From Aminipila butyrica (GTDB taxonomy: Bacteria > Bacillota > Clostridia > Peptostreptococcales > Anaerovoracaceae), in NCBI RefSeq assembly GCF_010669305.1, contig NZ_CP048649.1, positions 2,976,001-3,040,000 on the forward strand: DNA of 64,000 nt. The letters are read 5' to 3'. Below are positions 15,360-23,867 of the stretch, piece after piece. Under the pieces are notes generated by a model. That model was not told the DNA's origin. It ran no database searches and saw nothing but the letters and a program-made list of their open reading frames with translations. How positions within the stretch are numbered: the first letter of the stretch is position 1; each line of letters begins with the position of its first letter. Both the position numbers and the translations under genes were made by a program.

Positions 15360-17375
15360 TTATAGGCGAAATTGTTGGGCCACATCTTTTAGGTTATTTG
15401 CCTGCTTGGACAACTCATCGCTGGCAGCAGAACTCTCCTCTGCCGTGGCCGCATTGGTCTGCACAACAAATCCAATTTGTTCCACTCCTTCCAGAGTTTG
15501 CTTTAAAGCTTTTGCCTGACCTACCGATGCCGAGGATATCTCATCAATTAAATTCACGGTCTGAGAAACCCCTTCGATAACCTGACCCAGCATTTCACCG
15601 GTCTGATTAGCAATCTGTGTACCGTTGGATACTGCCCTCACTGTCTCTTCAATCAGGCGAGTGGTATCCTTGGCTGCCTCTGCGGACTTGCTGGCCAAGT
15701 TTCGCACTTCGTCTGCTACTACGGCGAAGCCTTTTCCGGCTTCCCCTGCTCGTGCGGCTTCCACCGCAGCGTTTAGGGCTAGAATGTTAGTCTGGAAGGC
15801 AATGTCTTCAATGACTTTAATAATTTTGCCAATCTCCGTAGATTTTTCATTGATGTCAGCAATAGCGATAATCATTTCCCGCATTTGCTCGTTGCTCTGG
15901 TCGGCTGTCCCGCCCACCATCTTCACCTGCTCTGAGGCGTTAATGGCATAATCGGCGTTTTTACTAACTCGCTCGGACAGCTCATTGATGGTGGCAGTCA
16001 ACTCTTGCGTTGTGCTAGCCTGATTCGCTGCTCCCTGTGCCAGCTGCTGGGAAGCGTTGGCGATTTCGCCTGACCCACTGGCCACTCGTTCAGAGGTCTC
16101 GATGATCTGCCCGATAGTGCCCTTAAACACACTGGACACCTGCTCCAGCGAAGTTTTCAGCTTAGCAAATTCTCCGTCATAAGCTTGTTTCAAAGAGATA
16201 TCCAGATGTCCCTCTGCAAATTCATCTAAGGAATAAGATACCTCGTCTATGTAATCAATATATTGCTTCAGCCTCAATACCAGACAGCGCATGGAGTCCG
16301 CCAGCTTGCCCGTTTCATCCTGGGTGTTGATGTCAACATCCGCCTCCAGATTCCCTCCGGCCAGTTCATCGGTAACCTTTTGCAGTTTGCGCAGCGGTGC
16401 TACAATGCTGTTGGAAACTATGGCAATTACCGCAAATAATAAAATAATAGCAACTGTGTAAACAATAATGATGTTTCTCTGGGTGGCGTTGGCGGTTTTC
16501 ATAAACTCACTATCCGAGACTCCCAGTACGACCTTCCAATTTGCTTCTCTGGTCGACATAGCTACGCCAAAGTATTTATCTCCATTGTCCTCAAAGTTGA
16601 TAACCTGTCCCGAGGGCTTACCAATCTCCTTGACCATGTTGTCACTGAGGCCAATATCACTTATGTTCTTTAAGAGCATCTCTTCATCTTTGGAAGCTAG
16701 GATAGCTCCTGTTCCTGAGATTAAAAAGGTATATGCTCCATCTTTTGAATATCCGTTCTCTACATTTAGTACCATATCACTCAACGCATCTATACCCACG
16801 TCGATGCCGGCAATACCGATGACATTGTTCCCGGACATATCATAGATTGGAGCGGAAACCGTAATCACCATGGCTCCGGTAGCTACATCCTGGTAAGGCT
16901 CCGTAATCATAAAACCTTTTTCTAAATCTGCGGCATCTTTAAACCAGAAATCCTTTCCGCTTAAGTCATATCCCGGATCGGCCAGCCATACGTCTCCGTC
17001 AAAAGCTAAATCCGTTTTGCTGGAAGCAATGAAAGCAGATAAAATGTATTCAGTGTCTGCCATCATAATTTCATGCAGGGTCTTGTACGTGTCCTGATAG
17101 GTAGGTAATTGGGCATAAGATTCCCTGGATGTGACATCGATCAACACGTGCTTTACGTTGCTGTCTACCGCCATTTGCTGTGCAATTGTAATATACTTTG
17201 TGAAATACTCATCGATGTTCTGGGTTACGGTCTTTGTGGTAAGCTCCGAAACACGGCGCTCATTGCTTATCACCGTGTCCAACACCGTGTTTACAGTAAC
17301 TAGGGCAGAGATAATCATTGCGACGACTGAAACTCCTCCAATTATTACCATAATCTTAGTTCTGATACTTTTCAT
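15360..17375 (-). CDS. Methyl-accepting chemotaxis protein, dCache type (copy 2)
   Basis: This 671-residue receptor has the same architecture as the adjacent copy: helix 1 at about 8-30, double-Cache sensor, helix 2 near 300, HAMP, signalling domain with the identical tip IAFQTNILALNAAVEAARAG. The signalling half is nearly identical to copy 1 while the Cache regions differ much more, as expected after tandem duplication followed by ligand divergence. The ATG follows AAAAGGAGTTAGCC. Chemotaxis genes themselves are not in the window. Confidence 0.95.
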   Translation of the reverse strand: MKSIRTKIMVIIGGVSVVAMIISALVTVNTVLDTVISNERRVSELTTKTVTQNIDEYFTKYITIAQQMAVDSNVKHVLIDVTSRESYAQLPTYQDTYKTLHEIMMADTEYILSAFIASSKTDLAFDGDVWLADPGYDLSGKDFWFKDAADLEKGFMITEPYQDVATGAMVITVSAPIYDMSGNNVIGIAGIDVGIDALSDMVLNVENGYSKDGAYTFLISGTGAILASKDEEMLLKNISDIGLSDNMVKEIGKPSGQVINFEDNGDKYFGVAMSTREANWKVVLGVSDSEFMKTANATQRNIIIVYTVAIILLFAVIAIVSNSIVAPLRKLQKVTDELAGGNLEADVDINTQDETGKLADSMRCLVLRLKQYIDYIDEVSYSLDEFAEGHLDISLKQAYDGEFAKLKTSLEQVSSVFKGTIGQIIETSERVASGSGEIANASQQLAQGAANQASTTQELTATINELSERVSKNADYAINASEQVKMVGGTADQSNEQMREMIIAIADINEKSTEIGKIIKVIEDIAFQTNILALNAAVEAARAGEAGKGFAVVADEVRNLASKSAEAAKDTTRLIEETVRAVSNGTQIANQTGEMLGQVIEGVSQTVNLIDEISSASVGQAKALKQTLEGVEQIGFVVQTNAATAEESSAASDELSKQANNLKDVAQQFRL

Positions 17376-17593
17376 GGCTAACTCCTTTTCTTCAAACGAA
17401 TAAAAATAAGCAAATAATTTTTCTCTAACCTTACTGCTTCATTGAATCCCAGATTTTTAAGGAATTTATCACTTGCTGCTGTCGTTTTTGTAGACAGGGG
17501 TGTCAAGTTATAAAGAAATCCATTTTATTTTATAATTTTAACACTATTCAGACAACAAATAAAGAGGCTCCGCAAAATAATTTTTTTCTCGTT

Positions 17594-17640
17594 TATAAAT
17601 ATAGCACCAAGCTGTAAAACAACTTGGTGCCATATTTATA
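17594..17640 (-). terminator. Inverted repeat after the MATE gene, likely terminator
   Basis: TATAAATAT plus GCACCAAG pair with CTTGGTGC plus ATATTTATA around an 11-nt loop, with one mismatch, 23 nt past the MATE stop. No clear extra T-tract follows. Confidence 0.6.
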
Positions 17641-17662
17641 ACCATTCTATAATTGTAGATAT

Positions 17663-19129
17663 TTATTGCGGCCCGGCTAAAAGGATGACCTTCTTCATGG
17701 ATACCTTATAGTAGACCACGATGCTGATTAAACTGAGAATCCAGGAAATCCAGTAAGTATAATAAACCACTAGAAGATTCTGCCCCAGTAAGTGGGCGGA
17801 AACAGGCAGAAAAATTACCCGAAATACGCACATAAAGAGAATATTGATAATCATAGGCATGATGGAATTGCCTGTCCCGGAAATAACACCGATAAAAACT
17901 CTCGCTGCTCCCAGCGTGAAATATAGTGGCACCATATAATATACCATATTGCAGGCGTAATCAATTACTGCCTCCGACTTGGTAAAAACGCTGAAGCAGG
18001 GCTCTGCACAAAGGATTACCAGTAATTCTAAGGCTATAGTGAAACCACAGCTGAGAATCAACCCGGCCTTGACACCTCCCAAAATCCGCTCTGGCTTTCT
18101 GGCTCCGAAGTTTTGCCCGGTAAAGGTCATGACTGCCAACCCGAAGCTTAACAACGGCAGGATAATAAAACCGTCCAGCCTGGAAAAAGCACTCCAAGCC
18201 GCCATTACGTCCGAGCCCAGACTGTTAATGTGGCTTTGAACCACTACATTGGAAAAGTTAATGACCACGCTTTGCATACCAATCGGCAGTCCCAATAGGG
18301 CCATGCGCTGAAACAGGTGCCAACCGTTCTCCTTCTCCTCCTGCTGAATCTGCTCTGTCTCCGGCAAACCGGCAGGTTGCCCTGCCAAAGGCCCCTCTCC
18401 AAAAGTTGCACCAGCTTCTGCGGTTTCTTCCGGTTCTGTCCCTTGCAGCTGGCTCATCTTCCGCCGAATAGCCAGAAAGACCAACACGGCCGCCATAGCC
18501 TGAGCCAAACAGGTGGCGATAGCCGTTCCTTCCACGTCCATACCCAGGACTTTAATAAACAATACATCCAGTACCACATTGACCACGCAAGCCACGCTCA
18601 GAAACCGCAACGGAGTCTTGGAATCCCCCATGGCCTGCATGCTGGCTGCTCCCATGTTATACATCAACATCGGCAGCATCCCTACAAAGCAGAAGGTCAA
18701 AAAGGCATTTGCTTGGCGAAAAACGTCTGCGGGGGTATCCATCCACTGCAAAAACAGGGGGGAGCACAGCAGGCCCACCACGGAGCACAGTAAACCAAAG
18801 CATACGGTAAACACCGCCGCCGTCCTAATGGTCTGATTCAGCTTCTTATAATCCCCTGCGCCCACGTATTGTGCTAAAATAATGCCCGCCCCGTTGGCCA
18901 TACCCGTAAAGAAATTTACCATCAAAATCGTAATGGAGGAAGCCGTCCCTACCGCAGCCAGGGCGGTACTGCCAATCCACTGCCCCACGATGATGGAGTC
19001 TGTTATGTAATAGACCTGCTGTAACAGATTTCCCAATAACAGCGGCATGGCAAAAAAGAAAAGCTGCCTAAAAATATTACCCTCTGTCAGATTCTGAGCC
19101 GACAGTTTATTGCCAATTCTTGCAGACAT
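17663..19129 (-). CDS. MATE-family multidrug efflux protein
   Basis: About 488 residues with twelve predicted helices. It has the MATE repeats AMPLLLGNLLQQVYYITDSIIVGQWIG at the N-terminus and a matching second half beginning LGLPIGMQS. The family exports cationic compounds against Na+ or H+. A hydrophilic, Glu/Gln/Pro-rich loop of about 45 residues joins the two halves, longer than usual. I place the start at the ATG 19127-19129 behind GGAG, so it overlaps the upstream YbaK-like gene by 23 nt. The substrate cannot be read from sequence. Confidence 0.92.
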   Translation of the reverse strand: MSARIGNKLSAQNLTEGNIFRQLFFFAMPLLLGNLLQQVYYITDSIIVGQWIGSTALAAVGTASSITILMVNFFTGMANGAGIILAQYVGAGDYKKLNQTIRTAAVFTVCFGLLCSVVGLLCSPLFLQWMDTPADVFRQANAFLTFCFVGMLPMLMYNMGAASMQAMGDSKTPLRFLSVACVVNVVLDVLFIKVLGMDVEGTAIATCLAQAMAAVLVFLAIRRKMSQLQGTEPEETAEAGATFGEGPLAGQPAGLPETEQIQQEEKENGWHLFQRMALLGLPIGMQSVVINFSNVVVQSHINSLGSDVMAAWSAFSRLDGFIILPLLSFGLAVMTFTGQNFGARKPERILGGVKAGLILSCGFTIALELLVILCAEPCFSVFTKSEAVIDYACNMVYYMVPLYFTLGAARVFIGVISGTGNSIMPMIINILFMCVFRVIFLPVSAHLLGQNLLVVYYTYWISWILSLISIVVYYKVSMKKVILLAGPQ

Positions 19130-19577
19130 CGATCCACTCCACATAGTTAGAATATTTTTCTATTTCCGAAAGGCTCAGCTCAATGGCGCTGTTGCTGCTG
19201 CCGCAGGCCGGAAACACCGTGTCAAATCGCTTTAGTGATTCGTCTAGGTAGACAGTGACGCCGTCGTTTATACCGAAAGGGCAAACTCCGCCGATAGCGT
19301 GCCCAATCATTTCCTCCACCTCATTGGGCTCCAACATCTTCGCTTTGGTGTGAAACATTCCCTTATATTTGCTGTTGTCAATTCGCGCATCTCCTGCGGT
19401 AACAATAAGGATAGGTTCCTCCATCAGTTTAAAAGACATGGTCTTGGCGATTCGTTCCGGTTTGCATCCTGCTGCCGCTGCGGCCAACTCTACTGTAGCA
19501 CTGGACACGTCAAATTCTATGATACGGTCTTCCATATTAAACTTCTTAAAATACTCCCTGCACCTTTCTATAGCCAT
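19107..19577 (-). CDS. YbaK/EbsC-family aminoacyl-tRNA deacylase
   Basis: This 156-residue protein has the family landmarks AAAAAGCKPERIAKTMSFK, GVCPFGIN and CGSSNSAIELSLSEIE. Members hydrolyse mischarged tRNA, commonly Cys- or Ala-tRNAPro, in the cytosol. Without a search I cannot choose between the ProX, YbaK and related subfamilies. The ATG follows GGGAGGAAGAA. Its 3' end overlaps the MATE gene, so the two are probably one transcript, although no functional link is obvious. Confidence 0.88.
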   Translation of the reverse strand: MAIERCREYFKKFNMEDRIIEFDVSSATVELAAAAAGCKPERIAKTMSFKLMEEPILIVTAGDARIDNSKYKGMFHTKAKMLEPNEVEEMIGHAIGGVCPFGINDGVTVYLDESLKRFDTVFPACGSSNSAIELSLSEIEKYSNYVEWIDVCKNWQ

Positions 19578-19656
19578 TTCTTCCTCCCTGTTCTTTTTAA
19601 ATTTCTTTCTCCTGCTTACAAATTTTCCTCTTCATTCTATCACCCCTATACAAAAA

Positions 19657-19700
19657 AAGAAACCATGGTTATGGATGAAAACACCAAACCATGATTTCTT
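19657..19700 (-). terminator. Terminator of the copper operon
   Basis: AAGAAACCATGG (19657-19668) pairs with CCATGATTTCTT (19689-19700) with one mismatch, 20 nt past the copA stop, and T-runs follow on the minus strand. Confidence 0.72.
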
Positions 19701-19719
19701 CTTGCAGATTTAAAGGGCT

Positions 19720-19926
19720 CTACTTAATAATATCTGTAACGGTATACCCGGCCTGCTCTACTGCCGATTTCAGCGCATCCGTGGATATGGTAGAGGGAAT
19801 CTCCACCTTTGCTTCTTTGTGATCCAAGTTAACCTCCGCACTGGCTCCCTTAAAGGATTCCAGTGCTTCCTTCACGTGCTTTACGCAGTTTTGGCACATC
19901 ATACCTTCGATTTTTAGTGTTACCAT
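19720..19926 (-). CDS. In-frame nested CopZ-like copper chaperone (candidate internal start)
   Basis: Inside copA, AGGAGG lies eight bases before an in-frame ATG at 19924-19926. Translation from there gives 68 residues starting MVTLKIEGMMCQNC, a complete HMA/CopZ fold of canonical CopZ length ending at the copA stop. The site is as strong as those of real genes here. It may make free chaperone in addition to the fused domain, or it may be a relic of a separate copZ joined to copA by loss of the copA stop codon. Expression from this start is inference. Confidence 0.55.
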   Translation of the reverse strand: MVTLKIEGMMCQNCVKHVKEALESFKGASAEVNLDHKEAKVEIPSTISTDALKSAVEQAGYTVTDIIK

Positions 19927-22320
19927 CTGATTCTCCTCCTGCTCTTCTATCTTTTTTAATTCTATAGCTTTCTTCTGGACCGCTTCTTCGGCCCTATATG
20001 AATTATTATTCCCAGGGTTTCCCCCTTTAAACATTTTCAGTCGCAGGGCATTGCTCACTACGAATACGCTGCTAAAACTCATGGCGGCCGCTGCAAACAT
20101 AGGGCTCAACCGCAGGCCAAAGGCCGGATACAGCAGTCCCGCCGCTAGCGGAATACCCAAGCAGTTGTAAAAAAAGGCCCAAAACAAATTCTGCTTTATA
20201 TTGCGGATCACCGCTCGGCTTAAGCGGATGGCCGTCACCACATCCAGCAAATCATTTTTCATTAAAATAATGTCTGCGCTTTCCATGGCAATGTCCGTGC
20301 CCGCACCGATGGCCATACCCACGTCAGCTCGGACTAGGGCTGGCGCATCGTTGATACCATCCCCTACCATAGCCACCTTTTTCCCTTGGGCTTGCAACCC
20401 GGCTAAAACCTTTTCCTTTTCCTGAGGCAGTACTTCGGCAATAACCTGGTTCAACGGCAGGCTTCTGCCGATGCCTTCTGCTGTCTTTTGATTGTCGCCG
20501 GTCAACATGGTGACTTCCATGTTCAAATCTCGCAGTGCCTGGATGGCCTCTCTGCTGGTAGCCTTGACTACATCCGCTACGGCTATAAGGCCAATCAGCC
20601 GACTGCTGGAAGCGAACATCATTGGCGTTTTCCCTTCCATGGCTAACTGGTCGATTTGTTCCTGATTGTCTGCCAGCTCTATGCCGTTTTCTTTCATTAA
20701 TTTTTGATTGCCGGCGAAATAAACTTGCTCTCCCAAGGCCCCCCGGACACCTTTACCGGATATGGACTGGAAGTCCGCCACCTGATTTATTACAATGCCC
20801 TTCTGGGAACCATAATCTAGAATTGCTTCTGCCAAAGGGTGCTCACTTTTAGCTTCTAGGCTGCAAGCAATCTCCAGCAGTGCTTCTGGTGTGCCCCCCA
20901 AGGCGATTACGTCAGTGACCACAGGCCGCCCCTCGGTAATGGTTCCAGTCTTATCGAGCACCACAGAATCCAAGCTGTGGGCCAATTCCAAGGCTTCTCC
21001 CGATTTAATCAAAATACCGTGCTCTGCTCCCTTGCCGGTGCCCACCATGATAGCCACCGGAGTAGCCAAGCCCAAGGCACAAGGACAGGAAATGACCAAT
21101 ACCGATATTGCCATGGAAAGCGCGAATTCAAAATCCGCACCGGCCAACAGCCATACCAAGGCTGTAAGCAAGGCGATGGCCATGACCACTGGCACGAAAA
21201 CGCCAGCTATTTTATCCGCCAGCTTAGCAATAGGTGCCTTTGTGGAACTGGCCTCCTCCACCAGGCGAATAATCTGTGAAAAAGTCGTGTCGGCGCCCAC
21301 TTTAGTGGCTTCGATCTTTACAAATCCAGATTTGTTCGTTGTCGCAGCAATAACACTCATGCCGATTTCCTTGTATACCGGCAAGCTTTCGCCTGTAATG
21401 GCGGATTCATCAATACTGGTACTTCCCTCCCGTATAATTCCGTCCACCGGAATACTGCTGCCCGGCTTTACCACCACGGTCTCCCCTGCAAGAACCTCCT
21501 CTACAGGTACTTGGACCTCCCTGCCTTCTCGCTCCACCAGTGCGGTCTTCGGCGCTAAATCCATGAGCTTGGTCAGGGCTTCGCTGGTCTTTCCTTTTGA
21601 CCGAGCTTCCAGCAGCTTCCCCAAAGTAATCAGGGTCAGAATCGTAGCCGCTGATTCAAAGTACAGGTCACTGCTGTAAGCCATAACCACATCCATGTTT
21701 TCCGCACCCAAACCATAGCTCATCCGATAGATGGCAAAAATCCCGTAAACCAATGCTGCCGAAGAGCCTACTGCAATGAGGCTGTCCATATTGGGGGCTC
21801 CATGGGCCAAGGTGCGGAACCCTTTGATAAAGTACTGCCGATTGGCGTAAACAATAGGCAAACACAGTAAAAACTGAGTAAAAGCAAAAGACACGGCATT
21901 TTCGTGGCCGTGAAGAAATCCCGGTAAGGGCAGTGAAATCATGTGTCCCATGGATATGTACATCAGGGGAATCAGAAATCCTAAAGAAAGGACAAAGCGT
22001 CCTTTCATTTCTCGCACCTGCTCTTCCATAGGGTTAGACGGAGTCCCTCCTGCAAGTTCTCCACGTGCTGAAGGGGCTTCATCTGCTGCGAGACTCTGAC
22101 GGTTGGTGGTTTGCGCCAGTGCTGCTCCATATCCAGCCTGCTCCACCCTGTGGATGATATCTGACCGGGATAAATCTTTTTCTTCATATTCTACTTGCAT
22201 GCTATTTGTTAATAAATTAACACTAACCTGTTTGACTCCCTCCAGCTTGCCTACGCTTTTCTCTACTCTGGACGAACAGGCTGAGCAAGTCATCCCTGTC
22301 ACATTAAATTTTTCTTTCAA
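19720..22320 (-). CDS. copA: Copper-exporting P-type ATPase with N- and C-terminal HMA domains
   Basis: This P1B-type ATPase pumps Cu(I) out of the cytosol. In order: HMA domain with GMTCSACSS near residue 11, membrane helices, phosphatase loop with TGES, the CPC metal-site motif SCPCALGLATP, DKTGTITEG with the phosphorylated Asp, GDGINDAPAL, two last helices, a Glu/Lys-rich linker, and a second HMA domain with GMMCQNC at the extreme C-terminus. The usual length is about 800; the extra 70 residues are a CopZ-like chaperone module. A GTG at 22329 overlaps the ribosome site AGGAGG, so the TTG at 22318-22320, eight bases away, is the more likely start. Follows csoR. Confidence 0.95.
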   Translation of the reverse strand: MKEKFNVTGMTCSACSSRVEKSVGKLEGVKQVSVNLLTNSMQVEYEEKDLSRSDIIHRVEQAGYGAALAQTTNRQSLAADEAPSARGELAGGTPSNPMEEQVREMKGRFVLSLGFLIPLMYISMGHMISLPLPGFLHGHENAVSFAFTQFLLCLPIVYANRQYFIKGFRTLAHGAPNMDSLIAVGSSAALVYGIFAIYRMSYGLGAENMDVVMAYSSDLYFESAATILTLITLGKLLEARSKGKTSEALTKLMDLAPKTALVEREGREVQVPVEEVLAGETVVVKPGSSIPVDGIIREGSTSIDESAITGESLPVYKEIGMSVIAATTNKSGFVKIEATKVGADTTFSQIIRLVEEASSTKAPIAKLADKIAGVFVPVVMAIALLTALVWLLAGADFEFALSMAISVLVISCPCALGLATPVAIMVGTGKGAEHGILIKSGEALELAHSLDSVVLDKTGTITEGRPVVTDVIALGGTPEALLEIACSLEAKSEHPLAEAILDYGSQKGIVINQVADFQSISGKGVRGALGEQVYFAGNQKLMKENGIELADNQEQIDQLAMEGKTPMMFASSSRLIGLIAVADVVKATSREAIQALRDLNMEVTMLTGDNQKTAEGIGRSLPLNQVIAEVLPQEKEKVLAGLQAQGKKVAMVGDGINDAPALVRADVGMAIGAGTDIAMESADIILMKNDLLDVVTAIRLSRAVIRNIKQNLFWAFFYNCLGIPLAAGLLYPAFGLRLSPMFAAAAMSFSSVFVVSNALRLKMFKGGNPGNNNSYRAEEAVQKKAIELKKIEEQEENQMVTLKIEGMMCQNCVKHVKEALESFKGASAEVNLDHKEAKVEIPSTISTDALKSAVEQAGYTVTDIIK

Positions 22321-22400
22321 CGATTTCACCTCCTGTCGGTCTTCTCTGATTTATTTTATAGAATACAGCCTGCTTCCAGCTGTTTTTATTCGCTCTCTGC

Positions 22401-22664
22401 TCATTTTATAATTTTACCTAACATCCCAATCAGTTCATCCACCTTTTCTTCTCGCTCTCTGGCTGTATCCGCATTGTTCACACAAAACTTCAAGTGAGCG
22501 GATAATACCTCCCGATTAACCGTATTTAAAATAGCTGCTGTAGCCATAAGCTGCTGAGAAATATCTATGCAGTATCGGTCTTCCTCTACCATTTTGATAA
22601 TGCCATCCATTTGGCCTCTGGCTGTCTTTAAAAGCTTCAAAACTTTTTTTTCTTCTGCTTTCAT
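22401..22664 (-). CDS. csoR: CsoR-type copper-sensing repressor
   Basis: This 87-residue all-helical regulator of the CsoR/RcnR family has the Cu(I)-binding triad C32, H57, C61 (RYCIDISQQL, SAHLKFC). Apo-CsoR represses and Cu(I) releases it. The frame extends to 22751, but AAAGGAGATTGCCAG precedes the ATG at 22662-22664, and family proteins begin here. It is first in csoR-copA, and a G/C-rich palindrome typical of CsoR sites lies in the promoter. Confidence 0.92.
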   Translation of the reverse strand: MKAEEKKVLKLLKTARGQMDGIIKMVEEDRYCIDISQQLMATAAILNTVNREVLSAHLKFCVNNADTAREREEKVDELIGMLGKIIK

Positions 22665-22741
22665 CTGGCAATCTCCTTTCACCGTCTTCTGGCTGTCTTC
22701 CCGCTTCCTTTGAAAAAGGCAGGTATCTTGCCGAGCTTTTA

Positions 22742-22760
22742 TACACCCCACCGGGGTGTA
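22742..22760 (-). promoter_or_regulatory. CsoR operator
   Basis: TACACCCC-ACC-GGGGTGTA is a perfect 8-bp inverted repeat with G/C-rich inner arms, as in known CsoR sites. It lies just downstream of the -10 element of csoR-copA. Confidence 0.85.
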
Positions 22761-22765
22761 GTTAT

Positions 22766-22794
22766 ACGATAATATAAAAAAAGTCTCCTGTCAA
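22766..22794 (-). promoter_or_regulatory. Sigma-A promoter of csoR-copA
   Basis: TTGACA (22789-22794 on the minus strand), 17-bp spacer and TATCGT (22766-22771). The -35 hexamer coincides with the loop of the upstream gene's terminator. Confidence 0.72.
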
Positions 22795-22802
22795 GAGACT
22801 TT
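22780..22802 (-). terminator. Terminator of the HxlR gene, overlapping the csoR promoter
   Basis: AAAGTCTC and GAGACTTT arms (22780-22787, 22795-22802) with a 7-nt loop are followed by TTTTTT on the minus strand, eight bases past the HxlR stop. The loop contains the TTGACA -35 of the next operon. Confidence 0.85.
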
Positions 22803-22810
22803 CTTTGATT

Positions 22811-23152
22811 TTATTTCTGCTGCTCTTCCATATAATCCATGTATTCATGTCCCCATGTTTCTAAGCTATCTAAAACGACCTGAAACCGCTGTCCGATCGA
22901 ACTGAGGGAATATTCCACCTTAGGCGGCAGCTGCTGATATTCTTTGCGAACCACTAACCCGTTACCCTCTAATCCTTTCAGTTGTTTGGACAACGTAGCC
23001 TGAGTCAAATGCGGCAGACGCCGCTGCAATTCGTTGAAGCGCACAGGTCCGTTACTCAAGTGATATAAAATCAACAGAGACCATTTTCCCGTCAATACCT
23101 TTTGCGATGTCACATAGGGGCAGATGCCGAATAATTCTGTATCTTCTTTCAT
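22811..23152 (-). CDS. HxlR-family winged-helix regulator
   Basis: This 113-residue regulator has the HxlR core: CPYVTSQKVLTGKWSLLILYHLSNGPVRFNEL, then LPHLTQATLSKQLKGLEGNGLV and the wing region. C11 in GICPY sits where thiol-sensing members such as YodB carry the reactive Cys, so a response to quinones, aldehydes or oxidants is plausible. I use the ATG at 23150-23152 behind AAAGGAGAGAAAT. It is divergent from a flavin-type oxidase gene and probably controls it and itself through palindromes between them. Confidence 0.92.
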   Translation of the reverse strand: MKEDTELFGICPYVTSQKVLTGKWSLLILYHLSNGPVRFNELQRRLPHLTQATLSKQLKGLEGNGLVVRKEYQQLPPKVEYSLSSIGQRFQVVLDSLETWGHEYMDYMEEQQK

Positions 23153-23206
23153 ATTTCTCTCCTTTCCATGCCGTTTTTTCAATTTCAGTATCCTATTTGA
23201 TACCAG

Positions 23207-23231
23207 TATACAAAATAATCGTACTTGTATA
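23207..23231. promoter_or_regulatory. Probable HxlR operator
   Basis: TATACAA and TTGTATA form a perfect inverted repeat with an 11-bp spacer between the divergent HxlR and oxidase genes. A second repeat, GTATC and GATAC, lies alongside at 23188-23203. Confidence 0.55.
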
Positions 23232-23297
23232 TTGTACAATAATTTATATAATTAAACCATAAATATTTTATCATACCTAAGAGAAAGGAACAATCCT

Positions 23298-23690
23298 ATG
23301 GAAAAAGTATTAAATTATTTGTGAGAAAATCCATTTTTTATTGCTACCTGTGATGGAGATCAGCCTCGAGTACGGCCTTTCGGTGCCGTATCTGAATTGG
23401 ACGGACGGATTTATATTATCACCAACAACCAGAAAAAATGCTATCAGCAGATGATGGCCAATCCTAAAGTAGAAATCAGCGCAATGGGAAAGGATGGCAC
23501 CTGGATCCGTTTGGAATGCCAAGTCGTTCGAGATGAACGCGTAGAAGCTAAGGAACAGATGCTGAAAGAAAATGAGATGCTCCGCAGCATGTATTTCCCA
23601 GAAGACGGCATCATGGAAGTCCTCTATATAAAGGATGCTACTGCTACTTTTTGTTCTTTTACCGGGGAGCCGGAAACAATCCGCTTCTAG
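23298..23690 (+). pseudogene. Pyridoxamine 5'-phosphate oxidase-family protein interrupted by TGA at codon 9
   Basis: From the ATG at 23298, behind GAAAGGAACAATCC, the frame reads MEKVLNYL, then TGA (23322-23324), then ENPFFIATCDGDQPRVRPFG and a full 120-residue PNPOx-like split-barrel ending in TGEPETIRF. The N-terminal segment is normal for the family, so one codon, perhaps an Arg CGA, has become TGA. No good downstream start exists before the conserved GDQPRVRPFG segment. TGA ends other genes in this window, so the code is not altered. Options are recent nonsense mutation, sequencing error or selenocysteine; I see no convincing SECIS hairpin. The family binds flavin and reduces quinones or related compounds. 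Confidence 0.75.
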
Positions 23691-23748
23691 GCCCACCTTC
23701 CCACTATTTAAAGAAACAAAATCCTTGCTAAAAAAGATATAAAGACTA

Positions 23749-23804
23749 AAACAGCACCTCGATTCAGACAGATATCCGTCTGCCAGTCTTCCAAGGTGCT
23801 GTTT
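23749..23804. terminator. Bidirectional terminator
   Basis: AAACAGCACCT (23749-23759) and AGGTGCTGTTT (23794-23804) close a hairpin between the convergent PNPOx and YtvI-like genes, with a T-run on the plus side. Confidence 0.82.
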
Positions 23805-23867
23805 TTTATTATGTAGGAAATATCGCTGCCCATACAGCTGTAACAGGCCGCAAAGAAATCCCTTACT

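Noticed and set aside
23322..23324. TGA reassigned to Trp
   Set aside because: TGA serves as a normal stop in other genes here, for example at 34311-34313 and 53461-53463.
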